Assembly (NCBI RefSeq): GCF_004571025.1
Contig: NZ_SPQT01000001.1
Location: forward strand, 620,001 to 684,000
Length of the DNA stretch: 64,000 nucleotides
DNA from: Bradyrhizobium niftali
GTDB lineage: Bacteria; Pseudomonadota; Alphaproteobacteria; Rhizobiales; Xanthobacteraceae
Reading direction: 5' to 3'
Positions 15,938-23,286 of this stretch are shown one piece after another (within the stretch, counting starts at the first letter, position 1; each line of letters begins with the position of its first letter). Under the pieces are notes generated by a model. The model was not told the DNA's origin and searched no databases. It was given only the letters and a program-made list of their open reading frames with translations. The translations under genes and the position numbers were made by a program.

Positions 15938-17503
15938 TCATGCAAAAGTCTTGATGGTCTGGATCACGCCGTCGAGCTCCTTGCCGGCGCTGTCCTTGAG
16001 CGCGGCCTCGCGAAGGCGGCGCGCCCAGTCGGCGGCATCCTCGCGTCGCTCCACCAGCTTGATCGCCGCCAGCGTCTTGTCGAATTTCGACAGCCCCCGG
16101 CTGTGGGTATCGGAATAGCCTTTCACGAGGCGGCGGCATTGCAGGATCTCGACACCCAGCTGGTAGTTGGTGCCGACCGCGTCGGTCGCGGCCTTGAGCC
16201 ATCCGTCCCGGTGAGCCGTCTCGATGGCGTGACGCAGCGAGCGGCGGCGCAGGCCGCGCAGGCCGCCCACGACATAAAGCGCCAGGAACCACGGCAGCGA
16301 GTAGGTCCGCACCCGGCGCCCCCGGTTGACACGGCGATCGAGCCAGCCGAGCAGGCGAGGCTTTCCGCCAAGCCAGCGGCCGAAGCCCGCGGGCAGCACG
16401 CCCATGACCTCCTCCATGCGCGGATGCATGAATTCGGTGGTCTGGAGCAGCTGTCCTCCCGACATCTCGAGCTCGGTCTCGATGCGCGCGCGGCGACCGG
16501 CGCGCGTCTTGAGGTCGGCGACGCGGATGACGTCGTCATACGTCATGGCGTTGGCGAGGTACTTTGCCGCGGCTTCCGTGAAGGCATAGGCCCGCGCGCC
16601 ACCGCCGGCGTTCCGGTCGGCCATGTGCAGCGTCTTGAGAATGTCGAGATACTCGGTGCCATAGGCGACGTCCTGGAAGTCGACCACCTTCTTCAGGCCG
16701 GCGCGGGCCATGGTGAGCGCGGGCTCGGGGAGCTCCTGCTTCAGTCTTGCGACGAGCGCGGCAAGATCCGGATCGGGCGTTGCGGGAGAGGGGGGATTGC
16801 CAGCCTGTTTCGGTTGCGGCGGCGCTGCAACGTCGGCAGCGCCGGTCTTGACCCGGTCGAAGGCGGCCTCGAACGTCTCGACGCTGGCCTTCGCGCCTTT
16901 CCCGACCGCACGGATCACGTCGAGATAGCTGTCGCGGCTGAAGGGCAGCACACCGGCTGCCGCGAGCGCGCCGAACATCGCGGCCGAGATGACGCTGCCA
17001 TGCGCGATCGCCAGTGCGTTGAGGTCGAAGATGATCTCGGTCTTGGCGGCAACCCCGATGGCGCCGGTGACGGCGCCGCCGTCGGCGATGCCGTTGCCGG
17101 GCGCGATCTTCTCGCCGATCGCAAAGGACCGGTGGTTTGAGGCGATCAGCGTGGTGCGGTCCGGCGTCACCAGGCCGCGCAGGATGGAGCGGCCGGCCTC
17201 CATGAACTCCGCCGCCATCACCACGTCGACGTCGCCGGGCGTCGGCATCAGCGACAGGATCGGCTTGCGGCCGTCGAGCGGCGGCATCGCCTCGATATAG
17301 TAGATCGTGGCGCCGGTGCGCTGCGCGACGCCGGGCACCGAGGTCGACTGCGCGACCCAGCCGTGGTTCTCGGCAAGCTGCACGATCCAGTCGGTCAGGA
17401 CGCCGCCGCCCTGGCCGCCCATCGCGACGATCGCGATCGAGATCGGCCGCTCGGTTGCCTCGCCCGCGGCGGGGAGGGCCAGCCGGATCGTCTCGTCCCT
17501 CAT
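15938..17503 (-). CDS. iorB: Indolepyruvate:ferredoxin oxidoreductase-type, beta subunit, long form
   Basis: Residues about 20-210 form the pyruvate:ferredoxin oxidoreductase gamma-type domain (AIVAMGGQGGGVLTDWI and the following GVAQRTGATIYYIE). Classical IorB is about 200 residues; here a second part of some 300 residues follows, resembling the DUF6537-type C-terminal domain seen in other proteobacterial homologues. It pairs with IorA to decarboxylate a 2-oxoacid oxidatively to an acyl-CoA while reducing ferredoxin. Its ATG overlaps the iorA stop by 4 bp. A 2-aminophenylglyoxylate (isatinate) substrate would yield anthraniloyl-CoA and fit the surrounding genes, but indolepyruvate or another aryl 2-oxoacid is equally possible from sequence. 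Confidence 0.85.
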   Translation of the reverse strand: MRDETIRLALPAAGEATERPISIAIVAMGGQGGGVLTDWIVQLAENHGWVAQSTSVPGVAQRTGATIYYIEAMPPLDGRKPILSLMPTPGDVDVVMAAEFMEAGRSILRGLVTPDRTTLIASNHRSFAIGEKIAPGNGIADGGAVTGAIGVAAKTEIIFDLNALAIAHGSVISAAMFGALAAAGVLPFSRDSYLDVIRAVGKGAKASVETFEAAFDRVKTGAADVAAPPQPKQAGNPPSPATPDPDLAALVARLKQELPEPALTMARAGLKKVVDFQDVAYGTEYLDILKTLHMADRNAGGGARAYAFTEAAAKYLANAMTYDDVIRVADLKTRAGRRARIETELEMSGGQLLQTTEFMHPRMEEVMGVLPAGFGRWLGGKPRLLGWLDRRVNRGRRVRTYSLPWFLALYVVGGLRGLRRRSLRHAIETAHRDGWLKAATDAVGTNYQLGVEILQCRRLVKGYSDTHSRGLSKFDKTLAAIKLVERREDAADWARRLREAALKDSAGKELDGVIQTIKTFA

Positions 17504-19659
17504 GCCAGTGCCTCGAGTGCCGGGCGCCGGCGATCACGCCGCCGTTGCAGCCAGCCGATCACGGCCATGGCGACCCTGGATTTGAAAATGTCCCAGCGGG
17601 TCGGATTGTGGATGACGTCGGCGCGGTAGAACGAGGGGCAGAGCACGGCGGCCTCGGCGACCTCGCCGCAATTGCCGCAGCCGACGCAGGTATTGTCGAT
17701 CGCCGCGACCGGATCGTCGCGCAAGGGATCGTCGAGCTGCTTCACCGACAGCGACGGGCAGCCGGAGAGCCGGATGCAGGCATGGTCGCCGGTGCACACG
17801 TCCTCGTCGACGCCGAAGCGCTCCTTGACGATGCGTACCCCGTCCTTGATCGCCTTGTTGATCTGCGGCTTCACCCGGCGCTGCTTGTTCAGCATGCATT
17901 CGGAGGACGCGACGATGACCTTGGGGCCTTCGTCCTTGGTCGTCAGCGCTTCCTTCAGCGTGTCGCGCATCTTGCCGACGTCATAGGTGCGGTCGAGCTG
18001 ACGCACCCACTGGCCGCCGATGCCCTTCACGGCCTTGACGATCGAATTGTTGGTGTCTCGCCGCTTGTTGACCGCGCGCGACGACAGGATGTCCTGACCG
18101 CCGGTCGCCGAGGTGTAGAAATTGTCGACGATGACGAACACGCCATCATGCTTGTTGAAGACGGCATTGCCGATGCCGCTCGTCAGTCCGTTGTGCCAGA
18201 AGCCGCCGTCGCCCATCACCGCGATCGAGCGCTTGTCGGCCTTGACGTTGAAGGCCGAGGTCGAGGCCGGGCCGAGGCCGAAGCCCATGGTGGTCGCGCC
18301 GATGTTGAAGGGCGGCAGGATCGAGAACAAATGGCAGCCGATGTCGGCGGAGACGTGGTGCTGGCCGAGCTCTTCCTCGACCAGCTTCATGGCGGCGAAG
18401 ATCGGCCGCTCCGGACAGCCGGTGCAGAGCCCCGGCGGGCGCGCCGGCACGACCTGCTTGAGCTTCTCGACCGCGGGGTGATTGAGCACGGGCGCTGCGT
18501 CCGGCGCCGGCGGCCGGTTGCCGAGCAGCCGCGGCTCGGTCTTCTCCAGGAACTCCCTGACGCCGCCGAGCAGGACCTGCGCGGTGTAGTCGCCGCCCAT
18601 CGGCAGCACGTCCTTGCCATGGACACGCGCCTGGATGTCCCTGCGGCGCAGCACCGTGTTGATCGCCTGCTCCAGATATTCCGGCTGGCCCTCCTCGACG
18701 ATGAGCACGGCATCCTTGTCGACGCAGAATTCCGCGACCTCGGTGTCGATCACGGGGTAGGTGACGTTCATGACGTAGAGCGGGACTTGCGTGTTGCCAT
18801 AGGCATCCGACAGTCCGAGATATTGCAGCGCGCGGATGACGTTGTTGTACATCCCGCCCTGCATGATGATGCCGACCTTGCCGTGCTTCGGTCCCATCCA
18901 CTCGTTCAACTTGTTGTCCCGGATGAATCCCATAGCCGCGGGCATCCGCGTCTTGATCTTCTCCTGCTCGTGCTCATAGGCCGCCGGCGGCAGCACGATG
19001 CGATTGACGTCGCGCTTGGGATTGTTGAGCGCATCCTTGATGGTATGCGCCGGCTTGACGTTGTCCTTGCAGGCGAAGCTGCCGTGCATGTGACAGGCGC
19101 GGACGCGAACTTCGAGCATCACGGGCGTGTTCGAGAATTCGGAGAGCTCGAAGCCCTTCTCGATCAGGTTGACGATGCATTCATGGTCGGGGCGCGGGTC
19201 GAGCAGCCACATCTGCGATTTCATCGCGAAGGCGTGGGTCCGCTCCTGCATGATGGAGGAGCCTTCGCCGTAGTCCTCGCCGACGATGATCATGGTGCCG
19301 CCGGTGACGCCGCCCGAGGCGAGATTGGCCAGCGCGTCGGAGGCCACGTTGGTGCCGACGGTCGACTTCCACGCCACCGCGCCGCGCAGGGGATACATCA
19401 CCGAGGCCGACAGCATCGCCGCCGCGGCCGCCTCGTTGGCGGAGCTCTGGAACACGACGCCGAGATCGTCGAGCACGTCCTTGGCGTCGGCGAGCACGTC
19501 CATCAGATGCGAGATCGGCGAGCCCTGGTAGCCGCCGACATAGGCGACGCCCGATTGCAGCAGCGCCTTGGTGATGGCGAGAATGCCTTCGCCGCGGAAC
19601 GTATCGCCGTCGCCGAGCCGGAGATCCTCGACTTCGCGAGCAAAAGACCGTTCAGCCAT
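17500..19659 (-). CDS. iorA: Indolepyruvate:ferredoxin oxidoreductase-type, alpha subunit (TPP-dependent)
   Basis: The 719-residue protein has an N-terminal pyrimidine-binding domain (GYQGSPISHLMDVL), a central CTGCPERPIF motif near residue 409, and a TPP domain with MGDGGFWHNGLTSGIGNAV near residue 480. The C-terminus carries a ferredoxin-like domain with two Cys groups, around residue 618 (CTGDHACIRLSGCP) and around residue 656 (CVGCGNCGEVAEAAVLCP); the first group has wider spacing than a standard 4Fe-4S motif. The gene opens a transcription unit with iorB, divergent from the gentisate operon, and has a strong-looking promoter overlapped by a candidate MarR operator. Confidence 0.9.
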   Translation of the reverse strand: MAERSFAREVEDLRLGDGDTFRGEGILAITKALLQSGVAYVGGYQGSPISHLMDVLADAKDVLDDLGVVFQSSANEAAAAAMLSASVMYPLRGAVAWKSTVGTNVASDALANLASGGVTGGTMIIVGEDYGEGSSIMQERTHAFAMKSQMWLLDPRPDHECIVNLIEKGFELSEFSNTPVMLEVRVRACHMHGSFACKDNVKPAHTIKDALNNPKRDVNRIVLPPAAYEHEQEKIKTRMPAAMGFIRDNKLNEWMGPKHGKVGIIMQGGMYNNVIRALQYLGLSDAYGNTQVPLYVMNVTYPVIDTEVAEFCVDKDAVLIVEEGQPEYLEQAINTVLRRRDIQARVHGKDVLPMGGDYTAQVLLGGVREFLEKTEPRLLGNRPPAPDAAPVLNHPAVEKLKQVVPARPPGLCTGCPERPIFAAMKLVEEELGQHHVSADIGCHLFSILPPFNIGATTMGFGLGPASTSAFNVKADKRSIAVMGDGGFWHNGLTSGIGNAVFNKHDGVFVIVDNFYTSATGGQDILSSRAVNKRRDTNNSIVKAVKGIGGQWVRQLDRTYDVGKMRDTLKEALTTKDEGPKVIVASSECMLNKQRRVKPQINKAIKDGVRIVKERFGVDEDVCTGDHACIRLSGCPSLSVKQLDDPLRDDPVAAIDNTCVGCGNCGEVAEAAVLCPSFYRADVIHNPTRWDIFKSRVAMAVIGWLQRRRDRRRPALEALA

Positions 19660-19673
19660 TGCACCCTCCAGAA

Positions 19674-19688
19674 ATATGCGATAGCATA
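19674..19688. promoter_or_regulatory. Candidate operator TATGC-N5-CATAT (iorA promoter)
   Basis: On the minus strand the site reads TATGC, TATCG, CATAT and overlaps the -10 box of iorA. It also contains a perfect TATGC-N4-GCATA inverted repeat (19675-19688). The match to the Rieske operon site (9634-9648) in all ten fixed positions suggests a common regulator, most simply one of the MarR proteins encoded at 14808-15784. Confidence 0.5.
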
Positions 19689-19711
19689 CGTTTACATGTG
19701 AAGTAAGTCAA
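19683..19711 (-). promoter_or_regulatory. Putative sigma70-type promoter of iorA-iorB
   Basis: Minus-strand TTGACT (19706-19711) and TATGCT (19683-19688), spaced by 17 bp, lie about 25 bp upstream of the iorA ATG, with GAGGGTGC as ribosome site in between. The rest of the 364-bp divergent region (to 20023) shows no further clear motif apart from the strong TTGGAGGATAGG ribosome site of the gentisate gene. Confidence 0.55.
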
Positions 19712-20023
19712 CGCCGCGCCATGCTAACACGCTTGCGGACCTCTTCTCCGACAAGGCGGTCATGAGCCGGCGACAGGGTAGGGCCAATGCTGAAGCCGCC
19801 TCGCTTTAGAGCTGCCGCCGTCCAGGCTTCACCTGTCTATCTCAACGCCGGCGCGACAGCGACAAGGCGGCTTCACTGGTCCGTGAAGCCGCAGCGAATG
19901 GACGATATCGTCGATCTGCGGGTCAATCGGCGTCCGCTGGCGCCGCTTGGCCCGCGCAAACCGGAATGAAAGTTCGGGACGCGTCGCACGGACGACGCCA
20001 CGAGACAGGACTTGGAGGATAGG

Positions 20024-21130
20024 ATGCGCGAAAACACCGTCGGCCGGGCCAATGTCGAGGACACCCCCGAGCTCAAGGCCTATTACAAGGACCTCGAAAA
20101 GTACGAAGCCGGCGCCCTGTGGACGGTCGCCAACAAGATCGAGCCGTGGGCGCCGCAATCGGCATCGGTTCCCGTGCTCTGGCGCTACAACGATCTGCGC
20201 GAGCACGTGCTGCGCTCGGTCGAGCTGGTCTCGCCGGAGAAGGCGGGGCGGCGGGTGATCTATCTCAACAATCCCGGCCGCCGCGACGTCTCGGCCGCGG
20301 TCGGCTGGCTCTATTCGGGATTGCAGGTGATGCACCCCGGCGAAGTCGCGACCGCGCACGCGCACTCGGCCTCGGCCCTGCGCTTCATCATGGAGGGGGC
20401 GGGCGCCTACACCATCGTCGACGGTCACAAGATGACCCTGGGGGCTCGGGATTTCGTGCTCACGCCGAACGGCACCTGGCACGAGCACGGCGTCGAAGGC
20501 AATGGCACCGTCTGCATCTGGCAGGATGGCCTCGACATCCCGCTGGTCAATGCGCTGGAGGCGAATTTTTTCGCGGTCCATCCCAAGGTACAGCAGGAAG
20601 ACTCCGGCTATCCCGTGGACGACATGACCAAGACCTGGGGCAATCCCGGTCTGCGGCCGGCGGATTCGCGATGGTCGAAGGGCTATTCCCCGATGTTCAA
20701 ATACGAGTGGGAGCCGACCTACGAGTCCTTGCGGAAGTATGCCGCCGCGACCGATGGCTCACCCTATGACGGCATTCTCATGAACTACGTCAACCCGATC
20801 ACCGGCGGGCACGTGATGCAGACGATCGGCGCCAGCATGCAGCTGCTGCGGCCGGGCGAGAAGACGAAGTCGCATCGGCACACCGGCAGCTTCATCTACC
20901 AAGTCGCCAAGGGCCGCGGCTATTCGATCATCGCCGGCAAGCGTTTCGACTGGCAAGAGCGCGACATCTTCTGCGTTCCCTCCTGGGCCTGGCACGAGCA
21001 CGGCAACGCCTCGGACAGTGAGGACGCCTGCCTGTTCTGCTTCAATGACCTGCCCGTCATCGAGGGCCTCGGCTTCTACCGGGAAGAGGCCTATGGCGAC
21101 AATGCGGGCCACCAGCCAGTGGCGGCCTGA
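20024..21130 (+). CDS. Gentisate 1,2-dioxygenase-type ring-cleavage dioxygenase (bicupin)
   Basis: The 368-residue protein starts at the ATG at 20024 after TTGGAGGATAGG. Two cupin domains are visible: the N-terminal one with HPGEVATAHAHSASALRFIM and a later NGTWHEHG, and the C-terminal one with RPGEKTKSHRHTGSFIYQV and PSWAWHEHGN. The N-terminal HAHSASALRF histidines are the expected Fe(II) ligands. Gentisate dioxygenases cleave gentisate to maleylpyruvate; close homologues in Bradyrhizobium attack 5-nitrosalicylate, so substituted salicylates are an alternative. It heads an operon with a FAH hydrolase and a thioesterase. Confidence 0.9.
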   Translation: MRENTVGRANVEDTPELKAYYKDLEKYEAGALWTVANKIEPWAPQSASVPVLWRYNDLREHVLRSVELVSPEKAGRRVIYLNNPGRRDVSAAVGWLYSGLQVMHPGEVATAHAHSASALRFIMEGAGAYTIVDGHKMTLGARDFVLTPNGTWHEHGVEGNGTVCIWQDGLDIPLVNALEANFFAVHPKVQQEDSGYPVDDMTKTWGNPGLRPADSRWSKGYSPMFKYEWEPTYESLRKYAAATDGSPYDGILMNYVNPITGGHVMQTIGASMQLLRPGEKTKSHRHTGSFIYQVAKGRGYSIIAGKRFDWQERDIFCVPSWAWHEHGNASDSEDACLFCFNDLPVIEGLGFYREEAYGDNAGHQPVAA

Positions 21131-21171
21131 CGTCACCCGCAATTCAACCGAAAGAGCCGGATAGAGATTCG

Positions 21172-22080
21172 ATGCGCCTTGTTACCTACACTTTGGGCTC
21201 CAGCGGTGCCCGCCTCGGGGTCCTCGTTGATGGATTGGTCGTGGACGTCGAGCACCTCGGTGCGTCGCAAGGCTTTGCATGGCCGAGCGACATGCTGTCG
21301 TTCATCGACAACAGCGTGACACTGTTGCCGGCGCTCAGGGAATGCCTGGACAATACCGATGGACGCTTGCCGGCCGGCTCCGCCGTTCCGGTCGAGGACG
21401 TCAAGCTGCAGGCGCCGATCCCGCGTCCGCGAAAGAACATCTTCGGCATCGGGCTGAACTATCGCGCGCATGTCGCGGAATCCGCCAAGAGCCTGGATAC
21501 CGACAAGGACCTGCCGAAGCAGCCGGTCGTCTTCTCCAAGCCGCCGACCTCGGTGATCGGCCCGGGCGCGGCGATCCAGCACAACGCGAAGATGACGCAG
21601 CAGCTCGACTGGGAGGTCGAGCTCGCCGTCATCATCGGCAAGACCGCGACCCGCATCGCGACCGAGAAAGCGATGGAGCACGTCTTCGGCTATTCGGTGA
21701 TGATCGACATTTCCGCGCGCGACAATCGCCGCGCCGGCCAGTGGATCTTTTCCAAGGGCATGGACACCTATGCACCGTTCGGCCCGTGCATCGTCACCGC
21801 GGACGAAATTCCGGATCCGCATGATCTGCGGCTGTGGCTGACCAAGAACGGGGTCATGAAGCAGGACTCCAACACCAAATACATGATCTTCGACATCCCG
21901 GTGCTGATATCGGACATTTCGTCGGGCATGACGCTCGAGCCCGGCGACATCATCGCGACCGGAACGCCCGAAGGCGTCGGCGCCGGCATGAGCCCGCAGG
22001 AATGGCTGTGGCCGGGCGACGTGGTGGAAGCGGGGGTCGACGGCGTCGGTGTCATCAGGCACCCTGTCGTCGCGATCTGA
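21172..22080 (+). CDS. Fumarylacetoacetate hydrolase family protein (fumarylpyruvate/maleylpyruvate hydrolase-like)
   Basis: The 302-residue protein has the FAH C-terminal domain with NIFGIGLNYRAHVAES, metal ligands in DWEVELAVIIG (ExE) and an Asp in MIDISARDNR, and GDIIATGTPEGVGAG. After gentisate cleavage such enzymes hydrolyse fumarylpyruvate or maleylpyruvate to pyruvate plus a C4 dicarboxylate. No maleylpyruvate isomerase (GST or zinc type) is in the window, so either the isomerase is elsewhere or this enzyme acts directly on maleylpyruvate. Its stop overlaps the next ATG by one base. Confidence 0.9.
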   Translation: MRLVTYTLGSSGARLGVLVDGLVVDVEHLGASQGFAWPSDMLSFIDNSVTLLPALRECLDNTDGRLPAGSAVPVEDVKLQAPIPRPRKNIFGIGLNYRAHVAESAKSLDTDKDLPKQPVVFSKPPTSVIGPGAAIQHNAKMTQQLDWEVELAVIIGKTATRIATEKAMEHVFGYSVMIDISARDNRRAGQWIFSKGMDTYAPFGPCIVTADEIPDPHDLRLWLTKNGVMKQDSNTKYMIFDIPVLISDISSGMTLEPGDIIATGTPEGVGAGMSPQEWLWPGDVVEAGVDGVGVIRHPVVAI

Positions 22081-22517
22081 TGACGAATTTCTCGTTCGAT
22101 CGCGAGCTGAGGTTCGGCGATTGCGATCCCTCGGGCATTGCGTACTTTCCGTCTTATCTGAACATCCTCAACGGCGTCGTCGAAGACTTCTGGGCGGCGG
22201 TCGGTTTTCCCTGGCCGGAATTGATCACGGTCCGGAAGATCGGAACGCCCACGGTGCATCTGACCTGCGACTTTTCCCGACCGTCGATGTTCGGCGATCG
22301 CCTGACGTTCGGATTGCGCATCGACCGGGTGGGCGGATCGTCGCTCCATCTGGAGCATGTCGTCGCTGGCGTGAATGGCATGCGCTGGCGGGCCCGCCAG
22401 GTCCTTGCCGCGACCTCGCTGGTGGATCACCATGCGATCCCATGGCCCGATGACATTCGCGCCGCGCTCACGGCGCACGTGAGCGCGGGCGAGGGCGCTG
22501 AGGCAACGCCGGCATGA
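22080..22517 (+). CDS. 4-hydroxybenzoyl-CoA thioesterase-like hotdog-fold thioesterase
   Basis: The 145-residue protein has the hotdog motif RFGDCDPSGIAYFPSYL, where the second Asp of the DCD-PSG segment corresponds to the catalytic acidic residue of the 4HBT-I family. Location within the gentisate operon suggests it releases free gentisate, or a related hydroxybenzoate, from its CoA thioester. That would link the two-domain monooxygenase at 41335, which makes a 5-hydroxylated aroyl-CoA, to the ring-cleavage dioxygenase; the link is inference. Confidence 0.88.
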   Translation: MTNFSFDRELRFGDCDPSGIAYFPSYLNILNGVVEDFWAAVGFPWPELITVRKIGTPTVHLTCDFSRPSMFGDRLTFGLRIDRVGGSSLHLEHVVAGVNGMRWRARQVLAATSLVDHHAIPWPDDIRAALTAHVSAGEGAEATPA

Positions 22518-23236
22518 TCTCGCTCTTCATGACGTTCTCCGCTTCCACAGGCGAATGGCGGATTCATCCCGACGAGGTTGCCGCCGTGGCGGAGCTGGTC
22601 GGATCGATCCCTGACATGACCGAGGCCCTGCTGTTCACGCCGCTGGAGGAGTCGGTCGATCATCCCTACAAGGCCGACGGCTCAGGCCCCGTGTTTGCGC
22701 TTCAACTGCGCTTTCCAGACCTGTTCGCGTGCGAGGCGGCGATGGATCGCAGCGGAATCCTTGCCCGCCTCGCGACGGGTGCAGGCTTGTCAGGCCTTGC
22801 CGGCCTGGATGTCACGCACCAGGTGATGCTGACGCGCTCCTTTCCCGTGGACGTCGCGGCGCATCCGGAAGGCGCCAGCGCCCCGTGCAGCTACCTCGTC
22901 CACTATCCCGGTCCGGCCGAGGACATGAACGCCTGGAACCTGCACTATCTGGAGCACCATCCATCGATCATGCAAACCTTCCCGGATGTTCGCCAGATCG
23001 AGATCTACACCCGCATCGATTGGGTCGACCGGCTGCCGTCGCAGCGGGTCGAGCACATGCAGCGCAACAAGCTGGTGTTCGACAGCCCGCAAGCCCTCGC
23101 GCACGCGCTCGGCTCCGACGTGATCAAGCGCATGCGCGCAGACTTCGTCCAGTTCCCGCCTTTCGCAGGCGGCAACAAGCATTTTCCGATGCTGACGCGG
23201 GCGGTCAGGCCGAAGGCTTGGAGAACCGGGAGCTAA
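22514..23236 (+). CDS. EthD-like dimeric alpha-beta barrel protein
   Basis: The 240-residue protein overlaps the thioesterase by ATGA. It appears to hold two ferredoxin-like halves (about residues 1-105 and 115-225); the second has the EthD-like segment NLHYLEHHPSIMQTFPDVRQ followed by IEIYTR. EthD-type proteins accompany degradative oxygenases but their chemistry is poorly known. I do not assign a reaction. A decayed 233-bp copy of its middle part lies at 26070-26303. Confidence 0.7.
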   Translation: MISLFMTFSASTGEWRIHPDEVAAVAELVGSIPDMTEALLFTPLEESVDHPYKADGSGPVFALQLRFPDLFACEAAMDRSGILARLATGAGLSGLAGLDVTHQVMLTRSFPVDVAAHPEGASAPCSYLVHYPGPAEDMNAWNLHYLEHHPSIMQTFPDVRQIEIYTRIDWVDRLPSQRVEHMQRNKLVFDSPQALAHALGSDVIKRMRADFVQFPPFAGGNKHFPMLTRAVRPKAWRTGS

Positions 23237-23286
23237 AAAGTAGGGCGCGAGCGCACAAATTCAGAGTGATCGCCAGATGAATCGAG

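Noticed and set aside
17455..19701. Long plus-strand open frame opposite iorA
   Set aside because: Antisense shadow without recognisable domains; iorA is complete on the other strand with TPP and iron-sulfur motifs.
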